Numbered from the stretch's first letter, positions 50,207 to 59,170 are shown. The stretch is DNA of 64,000 nucleotides from Dehalococcoidia bacterium (GCA_030615765.1 JAUWYP010000005.1:33723-97722), one strand, 5' to 3'. A program made the numbers and translations. The notes: generated by a model not told the origin, from the sequence alone.

Positions 50207-51169
50207 CTAGACTTCGACAGTCACGATGCGCCGAATCATCAATAGCCCAACCAGGTCCAAAACCGCTCCTGTGATCAGCAAGATCCTGCCGGCGGTGTGG
50301 GTGAACATAACCGACATGTAGTCGGGGCTACTGGCGAAGAAGAGAAGGACCAGGGCCACAGGTAATAGGCCTATGACGATGCCGCTGAGTTTCTTCTGGG
50401 CAGTGAGGGTGTTGATCTCCCCTTGTATGCGCACTCGCTCCCGTATGGTGTGCCCCACGTTGTCCAGGATCTCGGCGAGATTGCCGCCGACGGTGCGCTG
50501 AATGAGGATGGCCGTTACTATCATGTCCAGGTCGTAGCTCTCCACCCGCTCGGCCAGGGCAGCCAGAGCATCCTCGAGCGTTGCCCCGACATTCGTCTCA
50601 TGGATGACGCGGAGCAACTCATTGGATAGGGGAGGAGAAAGCTGCTGGGCAGCCTGGTCCAGGCTCTGGAGAAGCCCGAAGCCGGCTTTCAGCGAGCTGG
50701 ATACCATGGAGGCCATTTGGTCTAGCTGGTCGTTGATCTTGTGGACGCGGCGCGCTGTAAGCGCCTGCACAATGAAGGCGGGGAGCATGAAGCCGAACAC
50801 GGCTGCCATTGCAGCGGCAACCAGACCCACGGGATGCCCGCCGCTGATCAGTGCTACTAGGAGAAAGCCTAGGAGAGCGGCCAGTAGCCTGAAGGTCAGA
50901 TATTCGCTGACTCGAAGCTGCAGCCCGGCCCGCTCCAGCTGCAGAGCGGTTCTAGCCAGCCATCCGCCCTGGGAGGCAGGGCCCGTCCTTGTCGCGCGGA
51001 CCGCTGCTGGCGGTCGGCCCTCCTCCGTGGCACTCGGGTAGGCAGCCAGGCTGCGCACTCGCTGGCGGAGGGCGCCCCGCTCGACTAGCATGACCCGTGA
51101 GGCGGCCATGGTAAGCAGCAGGCCAGCCGCGAAGGCCAGAACGATTGCTAGGAAGGCAAGAAAGTTCAT
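50207..51169 (-). CDS. tadB: Tad pilus inner-membrane protein TadB
   Basis: 320 residues. It has an N-terminal membrane helix (FLAFLAIVLAFAAGLLLTMA), a second pair near 105-150, the F-domain (LDQMASMVSSSLKAGFGLLQ, TVGGNLAEILDNVGHTIRER) and a C-terminal pair of helices. ATG 51169 has AGGAGG seven bases upstream; the upstream extension overlaps tadA and is rejected. It starts 11 bases after the tadA stop. Confidence 0.93.
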   Translation of the reverse strand: MNFLAFLAIVLAFAAGLLLTMAASRVMLVERGALRQRVRSLAAYPSATEEGRPPAAVRATRTGPASQGGWLARTALQLERAGLQLRVSEYLTFRLLAALLGFLLVALISGGHPVGLVAAAMAAVFGFMLPAFIVQALTARRVHKINDQLDQMASMVSSSLKAGFGLLQSLDQAAQQLSPPLSNELLRVIHETNVGATLEDALAALAERVESYDLDMIVTAILIQRTVGGNLAEILDNVGHTIRERVRIQGEINTLTAQKKLSGIVIGLLPVALVLLFFASSPDYMSVMFTHTAGRILLITGAVLDLVGLLMIRRIVTVEV

Positions 51170-51180
51170 GGTCCACCTCC

Positions 51181-52521
51181 TCACAACATCGCTGTTGGCA
51201 GAGGGATACCCACCCGCTCGAGCTGTTCGACGAAGCGAGGCTGAATCCCCGTGCACACATGCTGACCAACTACACGGCCGTTGTCGTCTAGACCTTCCTG
51301 GTAGAAGCGGAAAAGCTCCTGCATGGTTATGGTTTGACTCTCCATGCCCGATATCTCGCTGACGTTAACAATCTTGCGAGAGCCATCGACGAAACGGGCC
51401 AGTTGAAGCACCAGGTGGATGGCGGAGGCGATCTGCTCTCGGATGGCCCGGACGGGCAGATCAAAGCCGGCCATGAGAACCATGTTTTCCACGCGCGCCA
51501 GGGCATCGCGCGGCGAGTTCGCGTGGACAGTCGTTAGGGAGCCTTCATGGCCGGTGTTCATAGCCTGAAGCATGTCGAAAGATTCCGACCCTCGCACCTC
51601 GCCCACAATGATCCGGTCGGGACGCATGCGGAGGGCGTTGCGCAGTAGGTCTCGCTGGGTCACCGCGTTGCGCCCCTCCAGATTGGGCGGTCGTGCCTCA
51701 AGCCTCACCACGTGCGGCTGCTGAAGCTTGAGCTCGTTGGGGTCCTCGATGGTCACGATGCGCTCGCTCTCAGGGATGAAAGCGGAAAGGGCGTTGAGTA
51801 GGGTGGTCTTGCCGGTGGCGGCGCCGCCGGAGATGAGGACGCTCAGCCGCCCCCGTACGCAGGCTCGGAGGAACTGGCTCATCTCGTCGGTGAAAGTTCC
51901 TACCTCTATAAGGTCAGCTACTTTGTACCTGTCGGCGCGAAACTTGCGGATACTGATGGTAGGGCTGTCAGGGGCCACCGGCGGAATGATTATGTTGACA
52001 CGTGAGCCATCGGCGAGGCGTGCATCCACGTAGGGCGACGACTCGTCCACCCGCCGCCCGAGGGGGGCGATGATCCTCTCTGCTATCCGCATGATGTGGT
52101 TGAAGTCGCGAAACTGAACGTCGCTGCGGTAGATGATACCTTCCCGCTCGAAGTACACGATGTCAGGGGCATTGACCATTATTTCGGAGACGTAGGGGTC
52201 ATTCACCAGAGGCTCGATAGGCCCCAGGCCCAGCACCTCATCGGCCACGTGGGCTGCCAGTTCGTCTCGCTCCAGCCCGACCACGGTGGGCGCTAGCTCG
52301 CCTATGGTCGCCCTGGCGGCCACCTCCACCGCCTCGCGAGCCTCCTCTCGCCCGAGAGCCTGTATCTTGGCGGAGTCCAGGTCGTCGATGAGCCTCTCGT
52401 GGATGCGGGCGATCAGATCCCACTGAGACGTGCTCAGGGGCGCCCGCGACCCCGCCTCGGTGTGCTCCTCATGGGGCACCGATTGGATGACCGCTTCCAG
52501 CCGTTCCTGCCACCTGTTCAT
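51181..52521 (-). CDS. tadA: Tad pilus assembly ATPase TadA (CpaF)
   Basis: 446 residues. [20 protein letters not shown] and [16 protein letters not shown] start the secretion-ATPase N-domain; Walker A is [16 protein letters not shown]; the Asp box has [33 protein letters not shown] and [20 protein letters not shown] are the Walker B and His box. It hydrolyses ATP to drive pilin assembly. The next gene upstream is tadZ. Confidence 0.95.
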   Translation of the reverse strand: MNRWQERLEAVIQSVPHEEHTEAGSRAPLSTSQWDLIARIHERLIDDLDSAKIQALGREEAREAVEVAARATIGELAPTVVGLERDELAAHVADEVLGLGPIEPLVNDPYVSEIMVNAPDIVYFEREGIIYRSDVQFRDFNHIMRIAERIIAPLGRRVDESSPYVDARLADGSRVNIIIPPVAPDSPTISIRKFRADRYKVADLIEVGTFTDEMSQFLRACVRGRLSVLISGGAATGKTTLLNALSAFIPESERIVTIEDPNELKLQQPHVVRLEARPPNLEGRNAVTQRDLLRNALRMRPDRIIVGEVRGSESFDMLQAMNTGHEGSLTTVHANSPRDALARVENMVLMAGFDLPVRAIREQIASAIHLVLQLARFVDGSRKIVNVSEISGMESQTITMQELFRFYQEGLDDNGRVVGQHVCTGIQPRFVEQLERVGIPLPTAML

Positions 52522-52559
52522 ATCGCGCTTCCGTCCTTTACTACCCGCCGAGGGCTTGT

Positions 52560-53768
52560 TTACGCTCGCCTCGCCAATAGTCGGCCGATCCAGCCGCCGC
52601 GGCCGTTCGGTTGAAGAGTTCTCTCCTTACCACTGAGAAAAGCCGCAAGGTCGAGGATGCTTTGAGAGGCGGGGGACCCCGGCCTGGCCACGACCACCGG
52701 CTTACCCAACTGCAGGCTGGCGCCAACGCCTTCGTCGTAGGGGATGCGCCAGAAGATCTCCTGGTTGAGGACGCTCTTGATATCTTCCTCCTTCAGGGTG
52801 TTGGTGGCGCTGGCATGGTTGATAGTGAGCTTCACCTTCTCCTGAGGGAAGGAAGAAGAGGCTAGCAGCTTGAGCACGACAACGGTGTTCTTGATGCTGG
52901 AGATATCCATGCTGGTTACCAGCAGCACAATGTTGGCCTTGTCCAAAGCCACGGCCACCAGGTCGTTAAAGGTGGCGGCAGTGTCCAGCACGACGAAGTC
53001 GTGGGTTTGAGCCAGGACCGCAATTATCTTCTCCATTTGCGGAGGCTTGATTTCACGCCACCCCGAAGGCTCGAAAGGAGCGGGGAGGACGCCTACGTGC
53101 GACCAATGGGGGACCAGGTAATCCCGAACCAGCTCGCGGTCTACTTCGTCGGCGCGGCGGGCCAGGTCTACGATCGTCCTCTCCACGGGGATGTCCATCA
53201 TGATGGCGACGTCCCCGAACTGGGTGTCCATGTCGGCCAGGGCCACTGAGCCCCCAGTGACCTGAGCGAGAGCAGTCGCCAGATTAGCGGCGATGGTGGT
53301 CTTGCCGATGCCGCCCTTAGCGCCATACACGGTGATCACCATTCCGGAAGCGATGGGCCGAGCTGGCTGGCCGCCCTCGCGCGCTTGCCTCCTCTCCGGT
53401 TGCTCCAAGGCTGCCAGGATGGAGTGGGCCAGCTGGCCCGGCTTGAAGGGCTTGGTCACGTAGTCGCGTGCGCCGGCCAGCATCGCTCGGCGCACAGATT
53501 CGGCGTCGGTGCGGCTGGAGTAGGCGATAAGGGGGACGTACGAGAGTACTCCACACAGGGCCTCGATGGTCTGCAAGGAGCGGGCCATGGGCTCTTCGAG
53601 GCCGACCAGCACGGCCTGTGGTGCGACCTCGCTGGCCAGAGAGAGGGCTTGCGCTCCGTAGCCGCAAGCGCCGGCCACTGCAAACTGGCTCTTGACTAAT
53701 CGGCGCTGGACATCGCCCCGACTCTCGGCATCCTCATCCACTATTAGCACGCGGGCGTTCTCGGCCAT
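52560..53768 (-). CDS. tadZ: TadZ/CpaE: pseudo-receiver fused to a MinD-like ATPase
   Basis: 402 residues. The N-terminal 125 residues have a receiver fold (ARVLIVDEDAESRG at one end, RDYVTKPFKPGQLAHSI at the other), but the phospho-acceptor strand reads AVLVGLEEP where a receiver has LLDxxMP, so the Asp is missing. The rest is a ParA/MinD ATPase with a deviant Walker A VYGAKGGIGKTTIAANLA, DTQFGDVAIMMDIP and VVLDTAATFNDL. TadZ locates the pilus machine at its site. ATG 53768 has GGAG upstream. Confidence 0.92.
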   Translation of the reverse strand: MAENARVLIVDEDAESRGDVQRRLVKSQFAVAGACGYGAQALSLASEVAPQAVLVGLEEPMARSLQTIEALCGVLSYVPLIAYSSRTDAESVRRAMLAGARDYVTKPFKPGQLAHSILAALEQPERRQAREGGQPARPIASGMVITVYGAKGGIGKTTIAANLATALAQVTGGSVALADMDTQFGDVAIMMDIPVERTIVDLARRADEVDRELVRDYLVPHWSHVGVLPAPFEPSGWREIKPPQMEKIIAVLAQTHDFVVLDTAATFNDLVAVALDKANIVLLVTSMDISSIKNTVVVLKLLASSSFPQEKVKLTINHASATNTLKEEDIKSVLNQEIFWRIPYDEGVGASLQLGKPVVVARPGSPASQSILDLAAFLSGKERTLQPNGRGGWIGRLLARRA

Positions 53769-53819
53769 TTTTCTCCATTCCTTGATGTGGCCCAGCGGTT
53801 GTCTCGTCCCTCCTGGTGC

Positions 53820-54641
53820 CTATCGAAAGGCGGTTATGACGGGCGGGAGCCCTACGGGCCCCTTGTCGCCGAAAGCCCGCACCGACAGGCGCAAGACGGC
53901 GTACTCGTCGGCTAGAGACACGAGTTGCGCCTGCTGAGGTGTCACCTCCAGGGTCACCGACTTGGCTTTGGGTCTGCTTTTGGCATCGGTCTCGGGCATC
54001 GTCGCTATCGTGGATGTTTCTTCCTCGCTCTTAGCCAGCGACTGGCCGACGGCGAGGACCGTCACATCCTGCAACAGGGTCACCGTCAGGTTACGGTCGC
54101 TTCCCAGAGGGGTGACGACCGCGTTCCCACCAGGAGCCATCACCGCCAGCACAGCATTGATGTCGGCATCTCTCTCTAGGGCGAAAATGCCGACGACGTC
54201 CACCTGGTCGCCGGGCTGGACGTTTCCGCCGGCCGTTACCGCCTCCTTGACATCGATAGAGACTGCCCGCTTGCCCGGCGCGATCTTGAAGGCCAGGCTT
54301 TCGCCTGCCCTGTCGCTTACCATGCTGGGCAGTATCTGGTCGCCGGCGTTGATGGCCTCAGCGGTTATACGGTTGACCACCTGGCTGCGAGCGGTGAACG
54401 TCTCAGGGTTCACCTCGTCCGCGGACATGTTCTTGACCTCCAGCATGTCGGCGACGAGGCGGCTCTGGGCTGGAATGTCCTGTTTGGCCACCACGACCGA
54501 TCGATCGCCGTCGCCGCCACCCGCCTGGGTAACAACCACAAACACCAGGATGGCGGCAATAAGGCCGATCACCACACCTGCGATGAGAACCAATCTCTGT
54601 GTCGTCATTCGCGACGCTCCGCTCAACGGCGTTCTACTCAT
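53820..54641 (-). CDS. cpaB: Flp pilus assembly protein CpaB (RcpC)
   Basis: 273 residues. One N-terminal membrane helix (LVLIAGVVIGLIAAILVFVV) is followed by the SAF domain (VVVAKQDIPAQSRLVADMLE) and the RcpC-type beta domain (KRAVSIDVKEAVTAGGNVQP, GDQVDVVGIF). ATG 54641 has GGGGAGGTG upstream, which decides against the internal ATG 54608. It is between tadZ and the tadG-like gene. Confidence 0.92.
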   Translation of the reverse strand: MSRTPLSGASRMTTQRLVLIAGVVIGLIAAILVFVVVTQAGGGDGDRSVVVAKQDIPAQSRLVADMLEVKNMSADEVNPETFTARSQVVNRITAEAINAGDQILPSMVSDRAGESLAFKIAPGKRAVSIDVKEAVTAGGNVQPGDQVDVVGIFALERDADINAVLAVMAPGGNAVVTPLGSDRNLTVTLLQDVTVLAVGQSLAKSEEETSTIATMPETDAKSRPKAKSVTLEVTPQQAQLVSLADEYAVLRLSVRAFGDKGPVGLPPVITAFR

Positions 54642-54659
54642 AACCCACCTCCCCAGGGG

Positions 54660-55829
54660 TCACTTGATGAGATTGACCACGTTTATGTATCCGGTGGCAG
54701 ACCCACCGACGAAGAGGCTGCTGTCCATCAGCAGGCCGAAGCGCACCCGCACCTGTGTCTGGCCGGGTACCTTGAAGTTGCTTGTGTCGTCGCAGAACGG
54801 GTCGAGGGAGCCGTCGCTGAGGAGGCACCCCTCGATGTAGAGGGCGGCGAAGTGGTGGATGTAGTACGTCTTCGGAGGAATGTCCGCGTCCTGGAAATCC
54901 CTGACGACGAAGATAGGGGCCACCCGCGGGCTGACGCAGACCGCCTCCGGCGGCGATACAGTAGTGTCGAACACCTCATGGAACTCGTCCCTGCCGTCGC
55001 CGTCGAGGTCGCACGCACCCCCCTCGCTGTGCAATAGAGTGGAGATCCCGTCCCTGGTACTCTGGCCCATATCGCCGGGCTCGGAGGGTATGTAGTAGTT
55101 CTCGCACAGCGGGTTCTCCTCATAGACGCAGTAGGTTGTGAGCGAGCCACAAACGATGCCGTGGCGATAGCCGATCGCGCCAGAATGGCCGCAGGGATCG
55201 GTGCAAGCTGGCGGCTCGCGCGCTACTTCGATGCGCACAGGGCCGAAATTGCCCTTACCCGACTGACCGCCGCCGAAAGTGAGCACGCAGGAGTCGCCCC
55301 AGTACGGTTCCTGATGAAAGGTGCCATCCCAGTGCGAACCGTCCCCCGGCCCGAAGCAGGGGTCATCGGTCTGAGGCTCCTCCGGTTGCTCCTGGACAGC
55401 CCAGGGCTTCAGGCCCTGGGCCATCCTGGCAAAGCTGCACAGGGCCTCCGCCTCGGCACTGACGGTGACCTGATCGAGGCCGATGAGCTGACCGAACATG
55501 GTGTCCACGTCTCGGCTGAGCTTGGCGTAGACGGCGTCGCCGGGGCTGAGGACGGAGTCGGTGTAGAGGGACTCTATCTCGCCACCGTCGACGTTGTTCC
55601 TGCCGGCCCACTGCCTGGCCACCGCCAGGGCCTCCGCCTCAGATCCGCCGCAGGGCTCCACGTCCTGGGCGCCGGCCAGGACCATGGCGTCGACATCGTT
55701 CTGGGCGTCCCGCTTGGCATGGAGCCACAGGCCAACCTCTACCGCCACCGCCGCAATCAGCACGAAGAGGAAGAGCAGGCTGGCGGCGGCCACCATTATT
55801 TGTCCTTGCTCTCCCCTATATCCATTCAT
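54660..55829 (-). CDS. TadE/TadG-like pseudopilin protein with a Cys-rich exposed domain
   Basis: 389 residues. The N-terminal 50 residues (GEQGQIMVAAASLLFLFVLI, then VGLWLHAKRDAQNDVDAMVL) are the TadG/TadE-like membrane anchor with its typical post-helix Asp/Ala stretch. The remaining 330 residues have many Cys (CFGPGDG, CTDPCGHSG, CGSLTTYCVYEENPLC) and no von Willebrand A motif, unlike many TadG proteins. The exposed domain may be disulfide-linked. Its place between tadE and cpaB supports a minor-pilin or tip role, but this is inference. Confidence 0.78.
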   Translation of the reverse strand: MNGYRGEQGQIMVAAASLLFLFVLIAAVAVEVGLWLHAKRDAQNDVDAMVLAGAQDVEPCGGSEAEALAVARQWAGRNNVDGGEIESLYTDSVLSPGDAVYAKLSRDVDTMFGQLIGLDQVTVSAEAEALCSFARMAQGLKPWAVQEQPEEPQTDDPCFGPGDGSHWDGTFHQEPYWGDSCVLTFGGGQSGKGNFGPVRIEVAREPPACTDPCGHSGAIGYRHGIVCGSLTTYCVYEENPLCENYYIPSEPGDMGQSTRDGISTLLHSEGGACDLDGDGRDEFHEVFDTTVSPPEAVCVSPRVAPIFVVRDFQDADIPPKTYYIHHFAALYIEGCLLSDGSLDPFCDDTSNFKVPGQTQVRVRFGLLMDSSLFVGGSATGYINVVNLIK

Positions 55830-55853
55830 ATCATAAGTCCAAATAAGGCGCGC

Positions 55854-56324
55854 CTAGTCGCAGCCCTGGGGCCCGCTGGCGCTCTGGCCGGTGAATTGCT
55901 CCAGGCGCATATCGGAGCAGGCCGATAGAGTGAGGGGGTCGAAGGTGACGGTGAGGAACCGACCCAGGGGGGTAATCAGGTCATAGTCGTAGTGCACGTT
56001 CACCACTATCGAATCGCCAGGGTCTATGCCGCCGCTGCCGTCGGTATCGAAGAAGCCCACCTCGATGTCACCATCGCTCAGGATTCCGTCGGACGTATCG
56101 ATGGCCTTGAGCTTGATCTCCCCCACCTCTCCCCCAACGGCGCCCAGGCGGGCCCCCTCGCGAGCAGCGTTGGTTATGGCGATCCAGCGGGTGAGACCAA
56201 TGCCGAAATCGACAACGGCGAACAGGACGATGAGCAGGAGCGGCAACATTAAGGCAAACTCCACCAGGGCCTGCCCCCGCTGGCCGGATTGGCCTCCCGC
56301 TCGTCGCTTTGTTAGCCAGCACAT
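55854..56324 (-). CDS. tadE: TadE-like pseudopilin
   Basis: 156 residues. GQRGQALVEFALMLPLLLIV with the invariant Glu of the prepilin-type helix, then DFGIGLTRWIAITNAAREGA, is the TadE signature. ATG 56324 has AGAGGAAAC upstream; an upstream extension lacks a start site. The exposed C-terminal part is short, with one Cys pair near the end (SACSDMRL, QGCD). It lies 92 bases after the second Flp gene. Confidence 0.9.
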   Translation of the reverse strand: MCWLTKRRAGGQSGQRGQALVEFALMLPLLLIVLFAVVDFGIGLTRWIAITNAAREGARLGAVGGEVGEIKLKAIDTSDGILSDGDIEVGFFDTDGSGGIDPGDSIVVNVHYDYDLITPLGRFLTVTFDPLTLSACSDMRLEQFTGQSASGPQGCD

Positions 56325-56415
56325 AGTTTCCTCTCCGGGCCCGTGATTGGGCGGTTGGTGGTGGATGAAGACCCGCGGTCGGGCCTTCATCCACCACATC
56401 CCAGCACCGGCTTTC

Positions 56416-56601
56416 CTAGCCGTTGATGGCAGCGGCTACGCCGTCCACCCATGTCTGGAACGCACCAGGCAGTCCAGCTAGAACCAGGCCGGTGATGATC
56501 GGGATCGCGATGACGGCGGTGATCAGCGCGTACTCAACGAGGTCTTGTCCCTCCTCCTGGTGGAACCAGGTGAACAGACGGACCAACAACTGGTTGAGCA
56601 T
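56416..56601 (-). CDS. flp: Flp-type major pilin, copy 2
   Basis: 61 residues. MLNQLLVRLFTWFHQEEG is the leader, QDLVEYALITAVIAIPIITG the hydrophobic pilin helix with the Glu-Tyr pair, and AFQTWVDGVAAAING the tail. A prepilin peptidase would cut after the Gly of EEG. ATG 56601 has GGAGGTG eight bases upstream. It is 61 percent or so identical by eye to the next pilin, so the pair is a tandem duplication. Confidence 0.93.
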   Translation of the reverse strand: MLNQLLVRLFTWFHQEEGQDLVEYALITAVIAIPIITGLVLAGLPGAFQTWVDGVAAAING

Positions 56602-56634
56602 TCGCTGCACCTCCACAGCCCGGTATGGGCCCTC

Positions 56635-56817
56635 CTAGCCGATGGCCGTGGTAATGTCGTCCACCCAGCCCTGGAAGGCGCCGGACAGACCGAGCAGAAC
56701 CAGGCCGGTGATGATCCCGACCGAGATCACGGCTGTGATCAGCGCGTACTCAATGAGGTCCTGGCCCTCTTCCCGCTGGAACCGGGCCAGCACACGGAGC
56801 AGCAATTCGCTAAGCAT
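56635..56817 (-). CDS. flp: Flp-type major pilin, copy 1
   Basis: 60 residues: leader MLSELLLRVLARFQREEG, helix QDLIEYALITAVISVGIITG, and tail AFQGWVDDITTAIG. It is the first gene of the Tad operon, with AAGGAGG before ATG 56817 and a GC-rich hairpin in the leader. No prepilin peptidase (TadV/CpaA) is in the window, so one must be elsewhere. Confidence 0.93.
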   Translation of the reverse strand: MLSELLLRVLARFQREEGQDLIEYALITAVISVGIITGLVLLGLSGAFQGWVDDITTAIG

Positions 56818-56843
56818 TGACTAAACCTCCTTGCAGATTGGTT

Positions 56844-56859
56844 GGCCTCTTGCGAGGCC
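56844..56859 (-). promoter_or_regulatory. Leader hairpin of the Tad operon
   Basis: On the minus strand GGCCTC-GCAA-GAGGCC, a six-base stem closed by a GNRA-type tetraloop, about 27 bases before the first pilin start. It could protect the abundant pilin message or affect its translation. Confidence 0.5.
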
Positions 56860-56980
56860 ATCAACTGCTGCTGTATCCTCGAAAAGCGGCACCTCGTGGA
56901 CATTAACGCGCGTCTTGGTTAGGGTGGGGGCAACACCTGTTCATGCGTGCGGTCCGGGGGTGCCGGTTGCTTTCGTCTCC

Positions 56981-57244
56981 CTATCCCGCGTCACCTCCTC
57001 TCTGGGGTGTGGTGGGAAGCTCTGTCATCAGTTTCGCTTTCAGGTCGCTGAGGAACTCGCCGCTGGGGTGGAGCTCCTCCTCTTGGCCCATTGTGTTCAG
57101 CTCCTTGACGAGCTCCAGGAGGGCGACCAGCTCCTGTCGGTACCTTTCATGCTTTCTGAGACGGGCTTCCAGTGCGTCCCCTCCTTCGTTGAGAGCCTCG
57201 AGACAGTCAGCTAGAGCTGAGATTATGCCGGCCAAGGTTACCAT
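56981..57244 (-). CDS. Small anti-sigma-like protein overlapping the sigma gene
   Basis: About 87 residues if it starts at ATG 57244, inside the last 38 bases of the sigma gene; GTG 57277 is another possible start. The pattern ADCLEALNEGGDALEARLRK, ELVALLELVKEL and PSGEFLSDLKAKLMTEL resembles the cytoplasmic N-terminus of Chloroflexi/actinobacterial anti-sigma-like proteins that follow ECF sigma genes. There is no membrane helix, so it would be soluble. Overlap and order support co-expression; binding to the sigma factor is inference. Confidence 0.6.
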   Translation of the reverse strand: MVTLAGIISALADCLEALNEGGDALEARLRKHERYRQELVALLELVKELNTMGQEEELHPSGEFLSDLKAKLMTELPTTPQRGGDAG

Positions 57245-57791
57245 CCTCCAAGCTGCGCCGTAGGGCGCGCAAGGCACGGAACTGAGCTACTCTCACCGCT
57301 CCCACACTCTTCCCGAGCACCTCGGCCACGTCGGCATAGCTCAGTCCGTCCATGAATCTCAGGACGATCACTTGGCGCTGGCCCCCATCTAGTGCCCTCA
57401 CGGCCCGCCACACTTCCTCCCCATCAAGCTTGGCCTCACAGTAGAACTCAGGCGACGCTGCGGCGCCGCCGCCGTTCCATTTGTTATGAATCGACGAATT
57501 ATTCCGCTCAACACGCCGGTCGTTTAGGTAGAGGTTACGAGCTATCCGTAGAAGCCAGGCCAGGAATGGCACGCCCCGCCTTTCGTAGCGATGGATGGCT
57601 TCGAGGGCTCGCAGGAAGGTCTGCTCGGTGAGGTCTTCGGCAAGATCGACATCGTTAACCATGTACAAGACATGCCTGAACACGCGCTTAACGCAGCGGT
57701 CGTACAGCTCGCCGAAGGCCTCGCGGTCTCCGACTGTTGCCCTGTCGACGAGAGTCTCGTCCTCCAGGGACGCGCACCTCAAGTCTTTCAC
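57207..57791 (-). CDS. ECF-type RNA polymerase sigma factor
   Basis: 194 residues. Region 2 reads FGELYDRCVKRVFRHVLYM and AEDLTEQTFLRALEAIHRYE; region 4 reads LDGGQRQVIVLRFMDGLSYA and SVGAVRVAQFRALRALRRSL. The start is GTG 57791. It lies just upstream of the Tad operon with a small overlapping anti-sigma-like gene between, and could direct pilus expression. Very similar in layout to the sigma at 58457-59170. Confidence 0.9.
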   Translation of the reverse strand: MKDLRCASLEDETLVDRATVGDREAFGELYDRCVKRVFRHVLYMVNDVDLAEDLTEQTFLRALEAIHRYERRGVPFLAWLLRIARNLYLNDRRVERNNSSIHNKWNGGGAAASPEFYCEAKLDGEEVWRAVRALDGGQRQVIVLRFMDGLSYADVAEVLGKSVGAVRVAQFRALRALRRSLEDGNLGRHNLSSS

Positions 57792-58162
57792 AACCAGCCC
57801 CTGACCGGGAGAAATCGTCTCCGCTCCCCAGCAGACTCGAGCCGGCTAAAGAGCCGTTCACTTACCAATAACAAAGGAGTTGACGAAATATTACAGTCGA
57901 ACGGTAGAAATTGCCGTATCAATAGCCTGCTGGGCGTGGCGTGGAGGCACGGCGGACAGGGGACTGAAGATGGGGGCTGTTTCACGCCTTCACGGAGCCC
58001 CGTGGGGATCTGCGGGAGGTAAGGCCGGGTTGCTCAATAGGCGAAGGGGAGCGGGCACAGCGACCGAGGAGACACCCGTCCTGCGTTGGCCGGGCAGGCC
58101 GGCGGCGCGGCAAGAGCAGCAAGCCTCCAAGACGAGGCGGTACAGGAGCGCTAATAAATACG
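57792..58162. other. Intergenic leader region without a supported gene
   Basis: About 370 bases between the structured RNA and the sigma gene start. Short frames on both strands (for example 57880-58200 plus) have no ribosome site and no recognisable protein. A T-rich stretch (TATTTATT on the minus strand, 58152-58160) directly follows the outer stem of the RNA. Confidence 0.5.
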
Positions 58163-58259
58163 GGTCGCGAGCTGGAGTCAGCCAGGCGCTAGACCCCTGA
58201 CGTAGGTCTCGCAGGCCACACCGAAGTGCGACCCGCGAGCGCTACCTTCACTCGCGACC
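58163..58259 (-). ncRNA. Unidentified structured RNA behind its own promoter
   Basis: On the minus strand the 97 bases are enclosed by a nine-base perfect stem, GGTCGCGAG (58251-58259) with CTCGCGACC (58163-58171). Inside, 58208-58239 forms a 14-base-pair hairpin closed by UUCG (CGCAC-UUCG-GUGUG), extended by GUAG/CUAC. A second hairpin has GUCAG/CUGAC. This makes a three-way junction. The promoter at 58267-58295 would start transcription at the first base of the outer stem, and TATTTATT follows it. It does not show SRP, 6S or tmRNA signatures. It could be a small RNA or the leader of the sigma gene. Confidence 0.6.
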
Positions 58260-58266
58260 AACACAA

Positions 58267-58295
58267 ATGATAACAGGCGAACGGAAAGGCGTCAA
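58267..58295 (-). promoter_or_regulatory. Sigma-70 promoter of the structured RNA
   Basis: On the minus strand TTGACG (58290-58295) and TATCAT (58267-58272) are exactly 17 bases apart. The predicted start, seven bases on, is 58259-58260, the edge of the structured RNA. The rest of the gap up to 58456 holds nothing I can name. Confidence 0.75.
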
Positions 58296-58456
58296 TGGTT
58301 TCGAGAAATCTAAGGGCCCTAACCGAGATATCCATGGTCCCCTAGGAACGGGCCATTCGGGTAGGGGCCTGTTTGGGGGATACGTTCCGCATGTAGCGCC
58401 CCGCGGCAGTATTGCCGGCGGCCGTGCTGCGTGGACCTGCGGCGGTTAGCGAGACC

Positions 58457-59170
58457 TCAGGCTCGATGTCGCGATCGCAGGGTACTTGGGGATCCCTTAA
58501 TAGGTGAACTGCGAATACCCGGGGCTCTGTGGCTCGGTAGGTATTTCCTTAGCGAGTACTTCACCTCGCGCCGCTGCGGGATCGCACTGGCGGAAGCCGC
58601 AAGCAGCTCGGGGCAGTCGGCTGGCGCGAGTTGCTCGTGCAGTTTTTGCAGCGCCCTGTACTGAATTACCCTGACGTTGTTGACTGACTTGCCCACCACT
58701 TGGGCCACCCGAGGGTAATCGAGGGCGAGGACAAAGCGGAGAATGATAACCTCTCTCTCCACGGGGCTGAGAGTTGCAAGGGCCTGGCGCAGATCATGGA
58801 TGTCCACGCTATGTGCGGAGCTAGCCTCGGCTGGGTTGCTGGAAGTCGAGGCTGGCAGAAGACGGAAGGCGTCTTTGGCTCGCTGCCTTCGCCGCAGCTG
58901 GCTCATGCCGAGATTGCGAGCGATGGTGAGTAGCCAGGAAGACAGCGGGCGGCCCGTCCAGCGATACCGCTTTATCGCTTCCAGAGCGCGGAGGAAGGTC
59001 TCGGCGGTAAGGTCCTCGGCCTCGCTCCTGTTGCCCAGCAGGGTGTAGGCGTAATGGTAGACAACCGACACGTGCCGGTCGTAGAGGTCGCCGAAAGCAG
59101 CGGCGTTGCCCTGCTTGACAAGCTCTACTAGAGCCTTCTCGTCCCTGTGCAGGCCGGGGCTCCTGCACAT
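58457..59170 (-). CDS. ECF-type RNA polymerase sigma factor
   Basis: 237 residues. FGDLYDRHVSVVYHYAYTLL, AEDLTAETFLRALEAIKRYR, WLLTIARNLGMSQLRRRQ (region 2) and LSPVEREVIILRFVLALDYP, SVNNVRVIQYRALQKLHEQL (region 4) are clear. A 45-residue basic tail follows. ATG 59170 has AAGGAGG seven bases upstream. A strong promoter is at 59233-59260. No anti-sigma gene follows directly; the structured RNA promoter is about 160 bases downstream. Confidence 0.9.
   Translation of the reverse strand: MCRSPGLHRDEKALVELVKQGNAAAFGDLYDRHVSVVYHYAYTLLGNRSEAEDLTAETFLRALEAIKRYRWTGRPLSSWLLTIARNLGMSQLRRRQRAKDAFRLLPASTSSNPAEASSAHSVDIHDLRQALATLSPVEREVIILRFVLALDYPRVAQVVGKSVNNVRVIQYRALQKLHEQLAPADCPELLAASASAIPQRREVKYSLRKYLPSHRAPGIRSSPIKGSPSTLRSRHRA

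Noticed and set aside
58163..58259. Structured RNA as SRP RNA, 6S RNA or a c-di-GMP riboswitch
   Set aside because: It lacks the SRP domain IV loops, is a three-way junction and not a single long hairpin with a central bubble, and has no GEMM core sequences.
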